From: Methylobacterium sp. BTF04
GTDB taxonomy: Bacteria; Pseudomonadota; Alphaproteobacteria; Rhizobiales; Beijerinckiaceae
DNA: 64,000 nt
Assembly: GCF_010692745.1 (NCBI RefSeq)
Contig: NZ_JAAHTB010000018.1
Span: 1-64,000, forward strand
Direction: 5' to 3'
Shown here piece after piece: positions 37,494-49,787 of this stretch (positions within the stretch are counted from its first letter, which is position 1; each line of letters starts with the position of its first letter). A model generated the notes under the pieces. That model had not been told where the DNA came from and did no database searches. It was given only the letters and a program-made list of their open reading frames with translations. Both the position numbers and the translations under genes were made by a program.

Positions 37494-37609
37494 GATCGGG
37501 GCGCCCCTGCTTTTCGTCTCACCAAAGTCTCGATGGGCATTGAAGCGCAGGCGCTCCCACGGTCAAGCCTTGCCCGGCCACACTCTCACGGGTTTCGGTG
37601 CACGCGTCC

Positions 37610-38056
37610 TCAGGCCAGGGCACGCAGGCTTGCGCGAAAGCGCTCCGGGTCGGCATCCGGAATCCGCGCCTCGATCGCCGTATGGGCGTGCTCCCAGATC
37701 GGAACAGCTGCGACGAGCAGCGCCAGGCCCTCCGGGGTCAGGCCAAGTAGCCGGCCGCGACCGTCCTTCGGGTCTGATGAGATCGTCACAAGGCGGCGCC
37801 GCTCCAGCGGCTTCAGCGCCGCCGTCAGCGTCGTACGGTCCATGGCGAGCAGCGACGCGACGGCCCCGACGCCCGGCGGATCGGGCCGATTGAGCGCCAT
37901 CAACAGTGAGAACTGCCCGTGGGTGATCCCAACCGGACGCAGCAGATCGTCGAACCGGCGCGCGAGCGCGCGCGCGGCGCGCTGGACGTGAAGGCACAGG
38001 CAGGCATCGCGCACCCGCAGGGTCGTCTCGAACGGCACGGCGATCGGCTTCGACAT
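37610..38056 (-). CDS. MarR family transcriptional regulator
   Basis: A 148-residue winged-helix repressor. The core GITHGQFSLLMALNRPDPPGVGAVASLLAMDRTTLTAALKPLERRRLV has the typical helix-turn-helix, and SSDPKDGRGRLLGLTPEG is the wing. An N-terminal RVRDACLCLHVQRAAR contains a closely spaced cysteine pair, which in OhrR-type MarRs can sense thiol oxidation, although the positions are not the same. It diverges from the VOC gene at 38283, which it likely controls through the palindrome at 38069. Confidence 0.9.
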   Translation of the reverse strand: MSKPIAVPFETTLRVRDACLCLHVQRAARALARRFDDLLRPVGITHGQFSLLMALNRPDPPGVGAVASLLAMDRTTLTAALKPLERRRLVTISSDPKDGRGRLLGLTPEGLALLVAAVPIWEHAHTAIEARIPDADPERFRASLRALA

Positions 38057-38068
38057 GGCCCAGCTACG

Positions 38069-38090
38069 TTGACATCAACTTATTTGTCAA
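38069..38090. promoter_or_regulatory. Likely MarR operator and promoter
   Basis: TTGACA (38069-38074) is inverted as TGTCAA (38085-38090), with a 10-base spacer, 13 bases before the MarR start. It also contains TTGACATCAA, a smaller palindrome. A repressor of the MarR type would bind here and autoregulate. Confidence 0.5.
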
Positions 38091-38282
38091 AGAGAATCGC
38101 CGAGATTCAACCGCGCCGGCCGGTCTTTCACGGGGCCGGAATGCTGCCTCCGCCACCGCGGTCTCGTTCATGGCGGCGATGATGACGATGACCCGGATCG
38201 ATAGCGCAAGGCTGCAACGCGACTGCGACGCCTGACTTCCGTTCGCGCGACGCCCCCGATCCCATCCAGACGGAGACGCTCC

Positions 38283-39071
38283 ATGCCGGCACCCGACGGA
38301 CAGTTCATCTGGTACGAACTCCTGACCAGCGACGTGCCCGCTGCCGAAGCCTTCTATCGGAGCGTGGTCGGGTGGCAGGCGGCGCCCGCCGACGTCGCGG
38401 GCATGGCCTATACCCGGTTCTCCGCCGGCGCGACGCCGGTGGCCGGCCTCATGGAACTGCCCGAGGAGGCTCGCGCTTCCGGCGGCCGCCCCGGCTGGAT
38501 CGGCCACATCGCCGTCGACGATGTCGACGCATTTGCGCGGCGGGTGAGCGAAGACGGCGGCGCCATCCATCGGCCGCCAGCGGACAGTCCCGGCATCGGG
38601 CGCTTTGCGGTGGCCGCCGACCCGCATGGGGCGGCCTTCGTACTGTTCGCGCCGGGGCTGCCATCGGATGGGAGCCGGCCACCGCCCGTCGGCTCCACTG
38701 CGCCCGGCAATGTCGGCTGGCGCGAGTTGCATGCGGGAGACCGCGTGACGGACTTCGCCTTCTATTCGGGTTTGTTCGGGTGGACGCCGACGGAGGCGAT
38801 CGATCTCGGGCCGATGGGCCTCTACCAGCTTTTCGCCATGGGCGGCGAGCAGGCGGAGGGCGGCCTGATGACCAAGCCACCGCAGATGCAGGGGCCGCCG
38901 ATGTGGCTGTACTACTTCACGGTCGAGGGCATCGACGCCGCCGCCGCGCGGGTGACGGAGGCCGGCGGCCAGGTCCTCAACGGCCCGCATCAGGTGCCGG
39001 GCGGCGCCTGGATCCTGCACGGCCTCGACCCGCAAGGCGCATTGTTCGCGCTGACGACGGCGGATCGGTAG
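38283..39071 (+). CDS. Two-domain VOC (glyoxalase/dioxygenase superfamily) protein
   Basis: 262 residues with two VOC modules: residues ~1-125 (PDGQFIWYELLTSDVPAAEAFYRSVVGW) and ~138-262 (NVGWRELHAGDRVTDFAFYSGLFGW). Both have the beta-alpha-beta-beta-beta pattern and DP-HGA motif (VAADPHGAAFVLFAPG, LDPQGALFAL). GGAG lies seven bases before the ATG. Family members are often called 27 kDa antigen CFP30B-like or bleomycin-resistance-like proteins and may be metal-dependent or metal-free; no active site can be chosen. It is paired with the MarR gene. Confidence 0.86.
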   Translation: MPAPDGQFIWYELLTSDVPAAEAFYRSVVGWQAAPADVAGMAYTRFSAGATPVAGLMELPEEARASGGRPGWIGHIAVDDVDAFARRVSEDGGAIHRPPADSPGIGRFAVAADPHGAAFVLFAPGLPSDGSRPPPVGSTAPGNVGWRELHAGDRVTDFAFYSGLFGWTPTEAIDLGPMGLYQLFAMGGEQAEGGLMTKPPQMQGPPMWLYYFTVEGIDAAAARVTEAGGQVLNGPHQVPGGAWILHGLDPQGALFALTTADR

Positions 39072-39165
39072 GGGCCAGCCGGGCTCGACCGGCGAACGAT
39101 CGCGCAGGGCCTCTCCTGAACGGTGAGGCACCCTGATCGACGCAAGACCGTAGCAGTCGGAGCGA

Positions 39166-42918
<3,753 letters not shown>

Positions 42919-43002
42919 GTCATATCCCTGGAGACGCGGGGTCCCATCGATTCACCTCGTACCGAGGTGCCGGAGCGTAGCGGAAGTCTCGACGGACGAA
43001 GC

Positions 43003-43920
43003 TCAAGCGGCCTTGGCCGCAGCCTTCGGGGCCTGCGAACGCAGACCGAGCAGGTGGCAGATGGCGTAGACGAGATCGGACCGGTTCATCGAGTAGAAAT
43101 GGAAGTCGCTGACCCCGCGATCGACGAGATCGAGCACCTGCTCGGCCGCCACCGCCGCCGCGATGAGACGGCGGGTATCGACGTCGTCGTCGAGCCCCTC
43201 GAAGCGGGCGGCGAGCCAATAGGGAACCGAAGCGCCCGTGCGCCGCGCGAAGTTGGCCGATTGCTTGAAGTTCTGGACCGGGAGGATGCCCGGGATGATC
43301 GGGATGTCGATACCGGCGGCGCGGACCTTGTCGACGTAGCGCAGGTAGACGTCGTTCTCGAAGAAGAACTGCGTGATCGCCTGGTCGGCGCCCGCATCGA
43401 CCTTGGCCTTCAGGGCGTCGATATCTGCATCGAGCGAGGCAGCCTCGGGGTGCTTCTCGGGATAGGCCGAGACCGACACCTTGAAGTCGCCGATCCGCTT
43501 GATCCCGGCCACCAGATCCGCGGTCTGGGCGTAGCCGCCCGGATGCGGCCGGTAGGCGGTGCCGACGCCGTCCTGGGGATCACCGCGCAGGGCCACGATG
43601 TGGCGCACTCCGGCATCCCAGTAGGACTGGACCACCGCGTCGATCTCCTCGCGGGTGGCGTCGACGCAGGTCAGATGGGCGGCGGGCTTGAGGCTCGTAT
43701 CCTTGATCATCCGCGCCACGGTGTTGTGGGTGCGCTCGCGGGTGGACCCGCCGGCGCCGTAGGTTACCGAAACGAATTTCGGCTGCAGCGGAGCCAGACG
43801 CTCGATGGACGACCAGAGGATCTTCTCCATCTCGTCGCTCTTGGGCGGAAAGAACTCGATGGAGACGCGGATCGGCTGGTAGCCGTCCCGGCTGGCGCGG
43901 TGTTGAGAGGCGGTGGGCAT
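43003..43920 (-). CDS. metF: 5,10-methylenetetrahydrofolate reductase MetF
   Basis: A 305-residue FAD-dependent MetF supplying methyltetrahydrofolate to MetH. VSIEFFPPKSDEMEK is the N-terminal substrate motif; SVTYGAGGST and LRGDPQDG bind flavin and substrate; QFFFENDVYLRYVDKV and IPGILPVQNF follow. GAGGA lies eight bases before the ATG. It starts 68 bases after sahR and ends 84 bases before metH, all on the same strand, so one transcript is likely. The C-terminus (APKAAAKAA) is a low-complexity tail. Confidence 0.95.
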   Translation of the reverse strand: MPTASQHRASRDGYQPIRVSIEFFPPKSDEMEKILWSSIERLAPLQPKFVSVTYGAGGSTRERTHNTVARMIKDTSLKPAAHLTCVDATREEIDAVVQSYWDAGVRHIVALRGDPQDGVGTAYRPHPGGYAQTADLVAGIKRIGDFKVSVSAYPEKHPEAASLDADIDALKAKVDAGADQAITQFFFENDVYLRYVDKVRAAGIDIPIIPGILPVQNFKQSANFARRTGASVPYWLAARFEGLDDDVDTRRLIAAAVAAEQVLDLVDRGVSDFHFYSMNRSDLVYAICHLLGLRSQAPKAAAKAA

Positions 43921-43988
43921 CGGGGGCGTCCTCAATGTCGGTCGGTTCAGACGGTCGGGCATTGCGTGAAAGTTGAGCGGATCCGGTT

Positions 43989-44996
43989 TCAGGCCACGGC
44001 CCGTTCCAGGTCGGCTTCGGCGGCGTCGGTGCCGAGCCAGAGGGTGACGGTGAGCGGATGGTCCGCATCGCCATCCGCCGGCGCGAGATTGCGCGTCGTC
44101 ACGGTGGCGAGGCCGCAATCGGTGAGCCAGCCACTCACCTGCTCCGGCGCGAAGCCGAGGCGCCGGTGGGCCTGGGTCTCGCGCAGGAATTCCAGATCGT
44201 GCGGCGCGAAATCCACCACCAGCAGGCGCCCGCCCGGCGCCACGAGGCGGGCCGCCTCGCGCAGCGCACGGGCCGGATCGTCGAGATAGTGCAGCACCTG
44301 GTGCACGAGGACGAGATCGAAACTCGCCCGGCCGAAGGGCGGCGCATGGATGTCGCCCTGGCGCAAATCCACCCGCGACAGGCCGAGCCGCTCGAGATTG
44401 GCGCGGGCGACCGACAGCATCGCATGGTTGGAATCGAGCCCGGTGGCGCGGTTCGCGTGCCCGGCGAGAAGGCCGAGCATCCGTCCCGTCCCGGTGCCGA
44501 GGTCGATGAGATTGTGGATCGGGTGCGGTCCAAGCACGTCGAGCACCGCGGCCTCGACGATGGCCTCGGCCACATGCAGCGAGCGCAGGCGGTCCCATTT
44601 CGGCGCGAGACGCGCGAAGAAGGCCTGCGCCGCCTCCGCCCGCTGGCCCAGCACGGCATCGCGCCGGGCACGATCCTCGGAGAGCGGCGGCCGCAACGCG
44701 TCGAGCCCGGCGACGAGCGGATCGATCAGGCCGGTGCGGCCGTCCACGAGCCGGAAGAAGGCCCAGGCCCCCTCCCGGTGACGCTCCACCAGCCCGGCCT
44801 CCACCAGAAGCTTGAGGTGGCGTGAGATGCGCGGCTGCGATTGGCCGAGGATGTCGGTGAGGTCGGAGACGGAGAGCTCGCCTTCCGCCAGCAGAGCCAG
44901 GATGCGCAGACGCGTTTCTTCTGCCGCCGCGCGCAACACCGAGAGGGCGTCCGCAAACGGCACCAGACGGACTGAGGAGGCGCCATCAGGAGACAT
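43989..44996 (-). CDS. sahR: ArsR-type regulator fused to SAM methyltransferase, SahR
   Basis: A 335-residue protein: an N-terminal ArsR winged helix (LRAAAEETRLRILALLAEGELSVSDLTDILGQSQPRISRHLKLL), followed by a class I methyltransferase fold (LIDLGTGTGRMLGLLA, LDSNHAMLSVAR, DLVLVHQVLHYLDD). This architecture matches alphaproteobacterial SahR, which senses S-adenosylhomocysteine and controls metH/metF and SAH recycling. metF and metH follow it here. A 20-base palindrome covers the chosen ATG at 44996; no ribosome site precedes it, so leaderless initiation or a start elsewhere is possible. Confidence 0.88.
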   Translation of the reverse strand: MSPDGASSVRLVPFADALSVLRAAAEETRLRILALLAEGELSVSDLTDILGQSQPRISRHLKLLVEAGLVERHREGAWAFFRLVDGRTGLIDPLVAGLDALRPPLSEDRARRDAVLGQRAEAAQAFFARLAPKWDRLRSLHVAEAIVEAAVLDVLGPHPIHNLIDLGTGTGRMLGLLAGHANRATGLDSNHAMLSVARANLERLGLSRVDLRQGDIHAPPFGRASFDLVLVHQVLHYLDDPARALREAARLVAPGGRLLVVDFAPHDLEFLRETQAHRRLGFAPEQVSGWLTDCGLATVTTRNLAPADGDADHPLTVTLWLGTDAAEADLERAVA

Positions 44997-45012
44997 AAAG
45001 ATATGTTTATGT
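44993..45012. promoter_or_regulatory. SahR-type operator over the sahR start
   Basis: ACATAAAGATATGTTTATGT is a near-perfect palindrome (ACATAAA and TTTATGT arms). Its arms match the ATAAAGATAT-type sites reported for SahR in proteobacteria. It overlaps the sahR ATG at 44994-44996, so a bound repressor would block initiation of sahR and the metF-metH transcript. Confidence 0.75.
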
Positions 45013-45049
45013 GCAAATCGCCACGATGGCAAGGGCGTTCGCGCCTGGC

Positions 45050-45964
45050 CTAACCGTCGTTCCACAACCAGGCCGCGCCGCGAACGCCGGAGGCGTCGCC
45101 ATGCAGGCTCGGGCGGATCGGCGTGTCAAAAGCGTCGGTGAAGACATGGGGCGCCGTCGCCATCGGGAGCGCTTCCATCACCTCGGGAATGCGCGACAGG
45201 CCGCCACCGATGACGATCGCATCCGGGTCGATCAGATTGACCACGTGGGCGAGGCTGCGGCCGAGCCGGTCGACGTAGCGCGCGAGCGTTTTAAGGGCCG
45301 CCGGATCGCCGGCTCGCATGGCCGATACCACGGCTTCGGCAGCGAGCGAGCCGCCGTGACGTCGGGCATGATCGGCGCCAAGGCCGGGCCCAGACAGCCA
45401 GGTCTCGATACAGCCAGTCCGTCCGCAATAGCAGGCAGGCCCCGGCCGCTCGTCGTCGCGCGGGTTGGGTAGCGGATTATGGCCCCATTCGCCGGCGATC
45501 CGCGACCGCCCGGACAGGGCGCGGCCGTCGATGGCGATGCCCGACCCGACGCCGGTGCCGAGGATCACCGCCCAAACCAAATGCGCCCCCGCCCCGGCGC
45601 CGTCCACCGCCTCGGAAACGGCGAGGCAATTGGCGTCGTTCTCGATGCGCACCGGGCGGCCGAGAACCCGCTCCAGGTCAACGGCGAAGGGACGACCATT
45701 GAGCCAGATCGAATTGGCGTTCTTGACGAGGCGCGTCGCCGGCGCGATCGCACCGGGCATCCCGATCCCGACGCTGGCCTGCTGATCCGAGAAGCCCCGG
45801 CCGGCACGCGCCTCGAGATCAGCGACGAGGCCGGCAATCGCCCCCAGGGTGCCGTCATAATCATCGCGGGGCGTCGCGATCCGGCCTTCGGCTCGCGACG
45901 CCCCGTTCTCATCGATGACGATCCCGGCGATCTTGGTGCCGCCAAGGTCGATTCCGATGCGCAA
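45050..45964 (-). CDS. ROK family sugar kinase
   Basis: A 304-residue ROK kinase, glucokinase/fructokinase type. The ATP loop MRIGIDLGGTKI, the catalytic aspartate in IENDANCLA, and the zinc-site CYCGRTGCIETWLSGPGL (Cys-X-Cys with two following cysteines) are complete; an earlier GEWGHNPL supplies the zinc histidine. The upstream gap to dctA is 8 bases, suggesting one transcript. Specificity among fructose, glucose and N-acetyl sugars cannot be decided. Confidence 0.92.
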   Translation of the reverse strand: MRIGIDLGGTKIAGIVIDENGASRAEGRIATPRDDYDGTLGAIAGLVADLEARAGRGFSDQQASVGIGMPGAIAPATRLVKNANSIWLNGRPFAVDLERVLGRPVRIENDANCLAVSEAVDGAGAGAHLVWAVILGTGVGSGIAIDGRALSGRSRIAGEWGHNPLPNPRDDERPGPACYCGRTGCIETWLSGPGLGADHARRHGGSLAAEAVVSAMRAGDPAALKTLARYVDRLGRSLAHVVNLIDPDAIVIGGGLSRIPEVMEALPMATAPHVFTDAFDTPIRPSLHGDASGVRGAAWLWNDG

Positions 45965-45972
45965 GGTCAGCT

Positions 45973-47373
45973 CTAGCGCGCAGCGACAGGGATCGGCGCC
46001 GCCACGGACGACGGCTTGGCGACCGGGTCCATGTTCGGCGAGTGATCGGAGATGTCGGTGCCGATGGAGACGGGATTCTCCATCACCTGACGCAGCTTCT
46101 CGAGATCGAGTTCGCCTTCCCAGCGGCTGACCACGACGGTGGCGACACCGTTACCGATGAGGTTGGTGATCGCCCGGCACTCCGACATGAACTTGTCGAC
46201 GCCGAGGATCAGCGTCATCGCGGCCACCGGCACCGGGTTATTGGGGATCGCGCTCAAGGTCGCCGCCAGGGTGATGAATCCCGCCCCGGTGACGCCGGAC
46301 GCGCCCTTCGAGGTCAGCATCGCCACGAGGATGATAGTGGCGTACTGGGCGATCGACAGGTCCGCGCCCACGGCCTGGGCGAGGAACAGGGTCGCCAGGG
46401 TCATGTAGATGTTGGTGCCGTCGAGGTTGAACGAATAGCCGGTGGGGATGACGAGGCCGACCACGGAATCCGAGGCGCCGAGGCGACGCATCTTGGTCAT
46501 CATGTGCGGCAGCACCGTCTCGGACGACGAGGTGCCGAGCACGATGAGCAGTTCGTCCTTGATGAAGGCCAGGAAGCGGAAGATCGAGAAGCCGGCGACA
46601 CGGGCGATACCGCCGAGCACCACCACGACGAACAGGAACGCCGTGACGTAGAAGGTGCCGACGAGCCAGGCGAGATCGATCACCTTGCCGATGCCGTACT
46701 GGCCGATGGTGAAGGCCATGGCGCCGAAGGCGCCGATGGGCGCCAGCTTCACGATGAGGCCGATGATGCGGAAGAAGATCTGCCCCGCCGTGTCGATGGC
46801 GTGGGTGATGGCCTCGCCGCGCTGACCCATGCCGGTGACGACGACGCCGGTGAGGATCGAGATCAGGAGCACCTGAAGCAGATCGCCGGTGGCGAAGGCA
46901 TCGAAGAAGCTCTTGGGGATCAACCCCATGATGTGGCCGGTCACGGAATCGTCGGCCGCGAGCTTGGCGTATTTCTCGACCGCCTTACCGTCGAGTTTGG
47001 TCACGTCGGCATTGAAGCCCGCACCCGGCTTCACGACTTCGCCGACGAGGATGCCGATGAGGAGCGCGAGGGTGGAGACCACCTCGAAGTAGACCAGCGC
47101 TTTCAAGCCGACACGACCGACCTTCTTCAGGTCGCCGATCGACGCGATACCGTGCACGATGGTGCAGAAGATGATCGGCGCAATCATCATCTTGATCAGG
47201 GCGATGAAGGCGTCGCCCAGCCATTTGACCGACTTGCCCCATTCCGGATGGAGGTATCCAAGGAGGACGCCGAGCGCGATGGCGATCAGCACCTGGATGT
47301 ACAGCACTTTGTACCAGGGCTCGCGCGGCGGACGCGCGTCTGCCGCCGTCCCATGAAGCGTCGCTTGAGCCAT
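45973..47373 (-). CDS. dctA: C4-dicarboxylate/proton symporter DctA
   Basis: A 466-residue DAACS transporter for succinate, fumarate and malate. [18 protein letters not shown], the [14 protein letters not shown] serine-rich HP1 loop, [25 protein letters not shown] and [13 protein letters not shown] in HP2 are all present. Eight transmembrane helices and two re-entrant loops are expected. GGGGAGGGG lies just before the ATG. DctA is often driven by DctB/DctD and sigma-54; I found no good sigma-54 site here and no dctBD. It might also bring in malonate. Confidence 0.95.
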   Translation of the reverse strand: MAQATLHGTAADARPPREPWYKVLYIQVLIAIALGVLLGYLHPEWGKSVKWLGDAFIALIKMMIAPIIFCTIVHGIASIGDLKKVGRVGLKALVYFEVVSTLALLIGILVGEVVKPGAGFNADVTKLDGKAVEKYAKLAADDSVTGHIMGLIPKSFFDAFATGDLLQVLLISILTGVVVTGMGQRGEAITHAIDTAGQIFFRIIGLIVKLAPIGAFGAMAFTIGQYGIGKVIDLAWLVGTFYVTAFLFVVVVLGGIARVAGFSIFRFLAFIKDELLIVLGTSSSETVLPHMMTKMRRLGASDSVVGLVIPTGYSFNLDGTNIYMTLATLFLAQAVGADLSIAQYATIILVAMLTSKGASGVTGAGFITLAATLSAIPNNPVPVAAMTLILGVDKFMSECRAITNLIGNGVATVVVSRWEGELDLEKLRQVMENPVSIGTDISDHSPNMDPVAKPSSVAAPIPVAAR

Positions 47374-47540
47374 ATTCCCCTCCCCAACGCGCTGAACGCA
47401 CGCCTATCAAAAGTTTCTTGAAAGGGACGCTATCGAAATTGATGCCACGGCTCAATCGGACATCCATCGCCGGAATTACATTCTTTCGCCGAATTCGTGT
47501 GGAGCACCCGGATAGCCAGCTTTTGCTGGCGGTGGACCCG

Positions 47541-48059
47541 ATGCACCCTGCGGACTGGCGACACCCGTCGTCTTCGACATCGGGACGCACCGCATTGTCC
47601 GCCCTCCTCCCGCCGACATCCGCCTCACCACAACACGCGTTGCGCCGCCCCCTCGCGGCGGCGTGTTTCATCCTCGCGGTCGGAATGATCGCCGGTCCGG
47701 TGGATGCCGGCGTTCTCGCCCGCGTCGACCAATCCTCACAACGGATGCGTGTCTATGTCGAAGGGGCGCTGGCCTATGACTGGCCGGTCTCCACCGCGCG
47801 AACCGGATACGTCACACCCAACGGGCGGTATCGCGTCGGCCGGATGGAGCGGATGTGGTATTCGCACAAGTATCACGGCTCGCCGATGCCGTACGCGCTG
47901 TTCTTCCGGGGCGGTTATGCCATCCACGGCACCGGTGCCGTGCAGCATCTCGGGCGCCGGGCCAGCCACGGCTGCATCCGCTTGAGCCCCGGCCACGCGC
48001 GCGAGCTCTTTGCCCTGGCGAGCAGCTATGGCGGGGCGCAGATCTCGATCAGACCCTGA
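47541..48059 (+). CDS. L,D-transpeptidase (YkuD domain)
   Basis: A YkuD-type peptidoglycan enzyme. HGTGAVQHLGRRASHGCIRLSPGHA contains the catalytic His and Cys. After a weakly predicted start, a hydrophobic signal RRPLAAACFILAVGMIAGPVDAG precedes the domain VLARVDQSSQRMRVY. The ATG at 47541 fits the signal position (172 residues) although the reading frame is open from 47418; the start is the doubtful part. It forms 3-3 cross-links or attaches lipoproteins in cell wall metabolism. Confidence 0.85.
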   Translation: MHPADWRHPSSSTSGRTALSALLPPTSASPQHALRRPLAAACFILAVGMIAGPVDAGVLARVDQSSQRMRVYVEGALAYDWPVSTARTGYVTPNGRYRVGRMERMWYSHKYHGSPMPYALFFRGGYAIHGTGAVQHLGRRASHGCIRLSPGHARELFALASSYGGAQISIRP

Positions 48060-48081
48060 AGCCCCGCCCGCTGGACCCGCC

Positions 48082-48969
48082 TCAGGTCTGTTGCGTGCGG
48101 CGGGGACGGACGGTCCAGCGCTCGAATTCGGCAGCGACGCCCTCCTCGCGGGCATCGGCCTGGGGCGGAGGGTTGCCGAGCGCCTGCGAAAGGCTCTCGA
48201 TCACGTCGTCGATGCGCGAGTCGACCGGCTGGGCAGTCTCGTGCGTGTGGGGCGCCTCGGCCGGGGGTTCCGGAAGGAGAGCCTCCTGCGCATGGACCGG
48301 CTCCTCGTAAACGGGCTCGGGTGACGCGGCCATCGGAACCGCAGCCGTTGCTGTGGCGGGGGTACCGGCGACACGGCGCAGGGCCTTCATCATCCCGTCA
48401 TTCTCGGTCGCCTTCGGCGCAGTGCCGTAGCGGCCGAAGCCGAAGCGCGGCTCCACGAGGTCGAGGACCGCCTCGACGCCGGCATTGCTGACGCCGATCT
48501 CGCCCGGCTGGGGCACGCCCTGGAGGGCCACCGCATGCCGATCATAGGCCGGATCGGTGGTGACCTCGGCGGCGAACCAGGCCGGGACCTGAAACGCGCC
48601 GGCCTCGTCCACACCGTCGAAGGTGACGCTGACGAGATCGAGGGTACCGGGGGTGACGTAGCGGTCGACCACGGCTTCGCGGCCACCGCCGAGGGCGATC
48701 GCCGTCCGGTCGTAGGCCGCCTTGCCCGAACACACATCGAGCAACGCATCGCCGTGCGCGCGCGGAACGTCGGTGCGCTCCTCGCTGGACGCGCCGTCGG
48801 GCGTCGTGGAGACGAGGACGAGGTGACAGTTCTGGCCGTCGACCCGCACGTAGGAGACGCGACCGGATTGCGGGGCGAAATAGCCCTCGGTGATCCGCGC
48901 ACCGCCGCGCTCCTTGCGGATCAGGCGAACGAGAGAGGAGGCCACGAGAAACCGACGAACGACGCTCAT
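48082..48969 (-). CDS. CYTH-like protein without catalytic residues
   Basis: A 295-residue protein whose first ~165 residues follow the CYTH fold: RRFLV, ARITEGYFA, SYVRVDGQNCHLVLVS, YDRTAIALGG and EVTTDPAYDRHAVALQGVPQPGEI. Catalytic CYTH proteins (triphosphatase, class IV adenylate cyclase) begin ExExK; here that segment is SVVRR, so both glutamates and the lysine are lost. The C-terminal 120 residues are low-complexity, Pro/Ala/Glu-rich, ending RRTQQT. It may bind polyphosphate or RNA-like ligands without hydrolysis, but that is inference. The identification rests on motif pattern only. Confidence 0.7.
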   Translation of the reverse strand: MSVVRRFLVASSLVRLIRKERGGARITEGYFAPQSGRVSYVRVDGQNCHLVLVSTTPDGASSEERTDVPRAHGDALLDVCSGKAAYDRTAIALGGGREAVVDRYVTPGTLDLVSVTFDGVDEAGAFQVPAWFAAEVTTDPAYDRHAVALQGVPQPGEIGVSNAGVEAVLDLVEPRFGFGRYGTAPKATENDGMMKALRRVAGTPATATAAVPMAASPEPVYEEPVHAQEALLPEPPAEAPHTHETAQPVDSRIDDVIESLSQALGNPPPQADAREEGVAAEFERWTVRPRRTQQT

Positions 48970-49300
48970 TCTACATTCTCCGCGGGTCCGTTCGTCCCCC
49001 GGGCGGGATACCGATCAGACCGAGAAAAGTCAGGGCCGACACCCCGTGATAAACAAGGGCCGGCCGGCGAGGTGGCACGCCGCGCGAGGCATTGTCATGC
49101 CGGAGCGCGTGCATGTCGCAACGAAACCGATGCAGCGTTCCGCCGATGCGTCGGTTCCGCCAATAAAACGCCCCTTTTGACTAAGCAAAATGGCGACTAA
49201 ATCAAGTCCATCGTCGGCATCCGGCGTCGATGAACGGCCGATCATCCCCATCGAACATGCAAGAACGCAACGCCCAGGGCACGATCGGCCGATGGCGGAA
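48970..49300. other. Upstream region of the CYTH-like gene
   Basis: 331 bases with no gene. The stretch from about 49140 to 49210 is relatively AT-rich (runs such as CAATAAAACGCCCCTTTTGACTAAG) and probably holds the promoter of the CYTH-like gene. No hairpin or operator stands out. Confidence 0.4.
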
Positions 49301-49720
49301 TCAATCCTTTGGTTCGAACCGGAGCGATGTGCCGTTCATGCAGTAACGTAGGCCTGTCGGGGCCGGGCCGTCGTTGAAGACGTGGCCGAGATGGCCTTTG
49401 CAATGGGCGCAGTGCGCCTCGGTGCGCACCATCGCGTGGCTGCGGTCTGCCTGCGTCTCCACCGCGCCCTCGAGCGGATCGAAGAAGCTCGGCCAACCGG
49501 TGCCGGATTCGAACTTGGTACCGTTGAGGAACAACGGCGTGCCGCAGCCGGCGCAGAAGAAGGTACCGGGACGCTTCTCGGCGTTGAGGCAGCTGGTCCC
49601 GGCACGCTCGGTGCCGTGCTCCCGCAGGACCCGATACTGCTCGGGGGTGAGAATCTCACGCCATTCGGCTTCGGTGCGGGTATCCTTCGCGTCGGTCGCG
49701 CCCGGAGGGGTGTCCGTCAT
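49301..49720 (-). CDS. msrB: Peptide-methionine (R)-S-oxide reductase MsrB
   Basis: A 139-residue MsrB repairing methionine-R-sulfoxide in proteins. Zinc cysteines are CAGCG and [12 protein letters not shown]. The active site is [11 protein letters not shown], where most MsrB proteins have RYCINSASLKF; the catalytic Cys is kept. GWPSFF and the substrate tryptophan are also present. AGGAG six bases before the ATG at 49720 fixes the start; upstream ATGs lack sites. It is a single gene with no msrA nearby. Confidence 0.93.
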   Translation of the reverse strand: MTDTPPGATDAKDTRTEAEWREILTPEQYRVLREHGTERAGTSCLNAEKRPGTFFCAGCGTPLFLNGTKFESGTGWPSFFDPLEGAVETQADRSHAMVRTEAHCAHCKGHLGHVFNDGPAPTGLRYCMNGTSLRFEPKD

Positions 49721-49787
49721 CGTCTGCTCCTGATCCATTCGTCGGCTCATGTAGGGCGACGACGGATTTTCGCGAGACGATCCGTCG

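Noticed and set aside
47374-47480. Possible sigma-54 promoter for dctA
   Set aside because: TGGCAT-N5-TCGA is present but the -12 element does not match TTGC; too weak to call.
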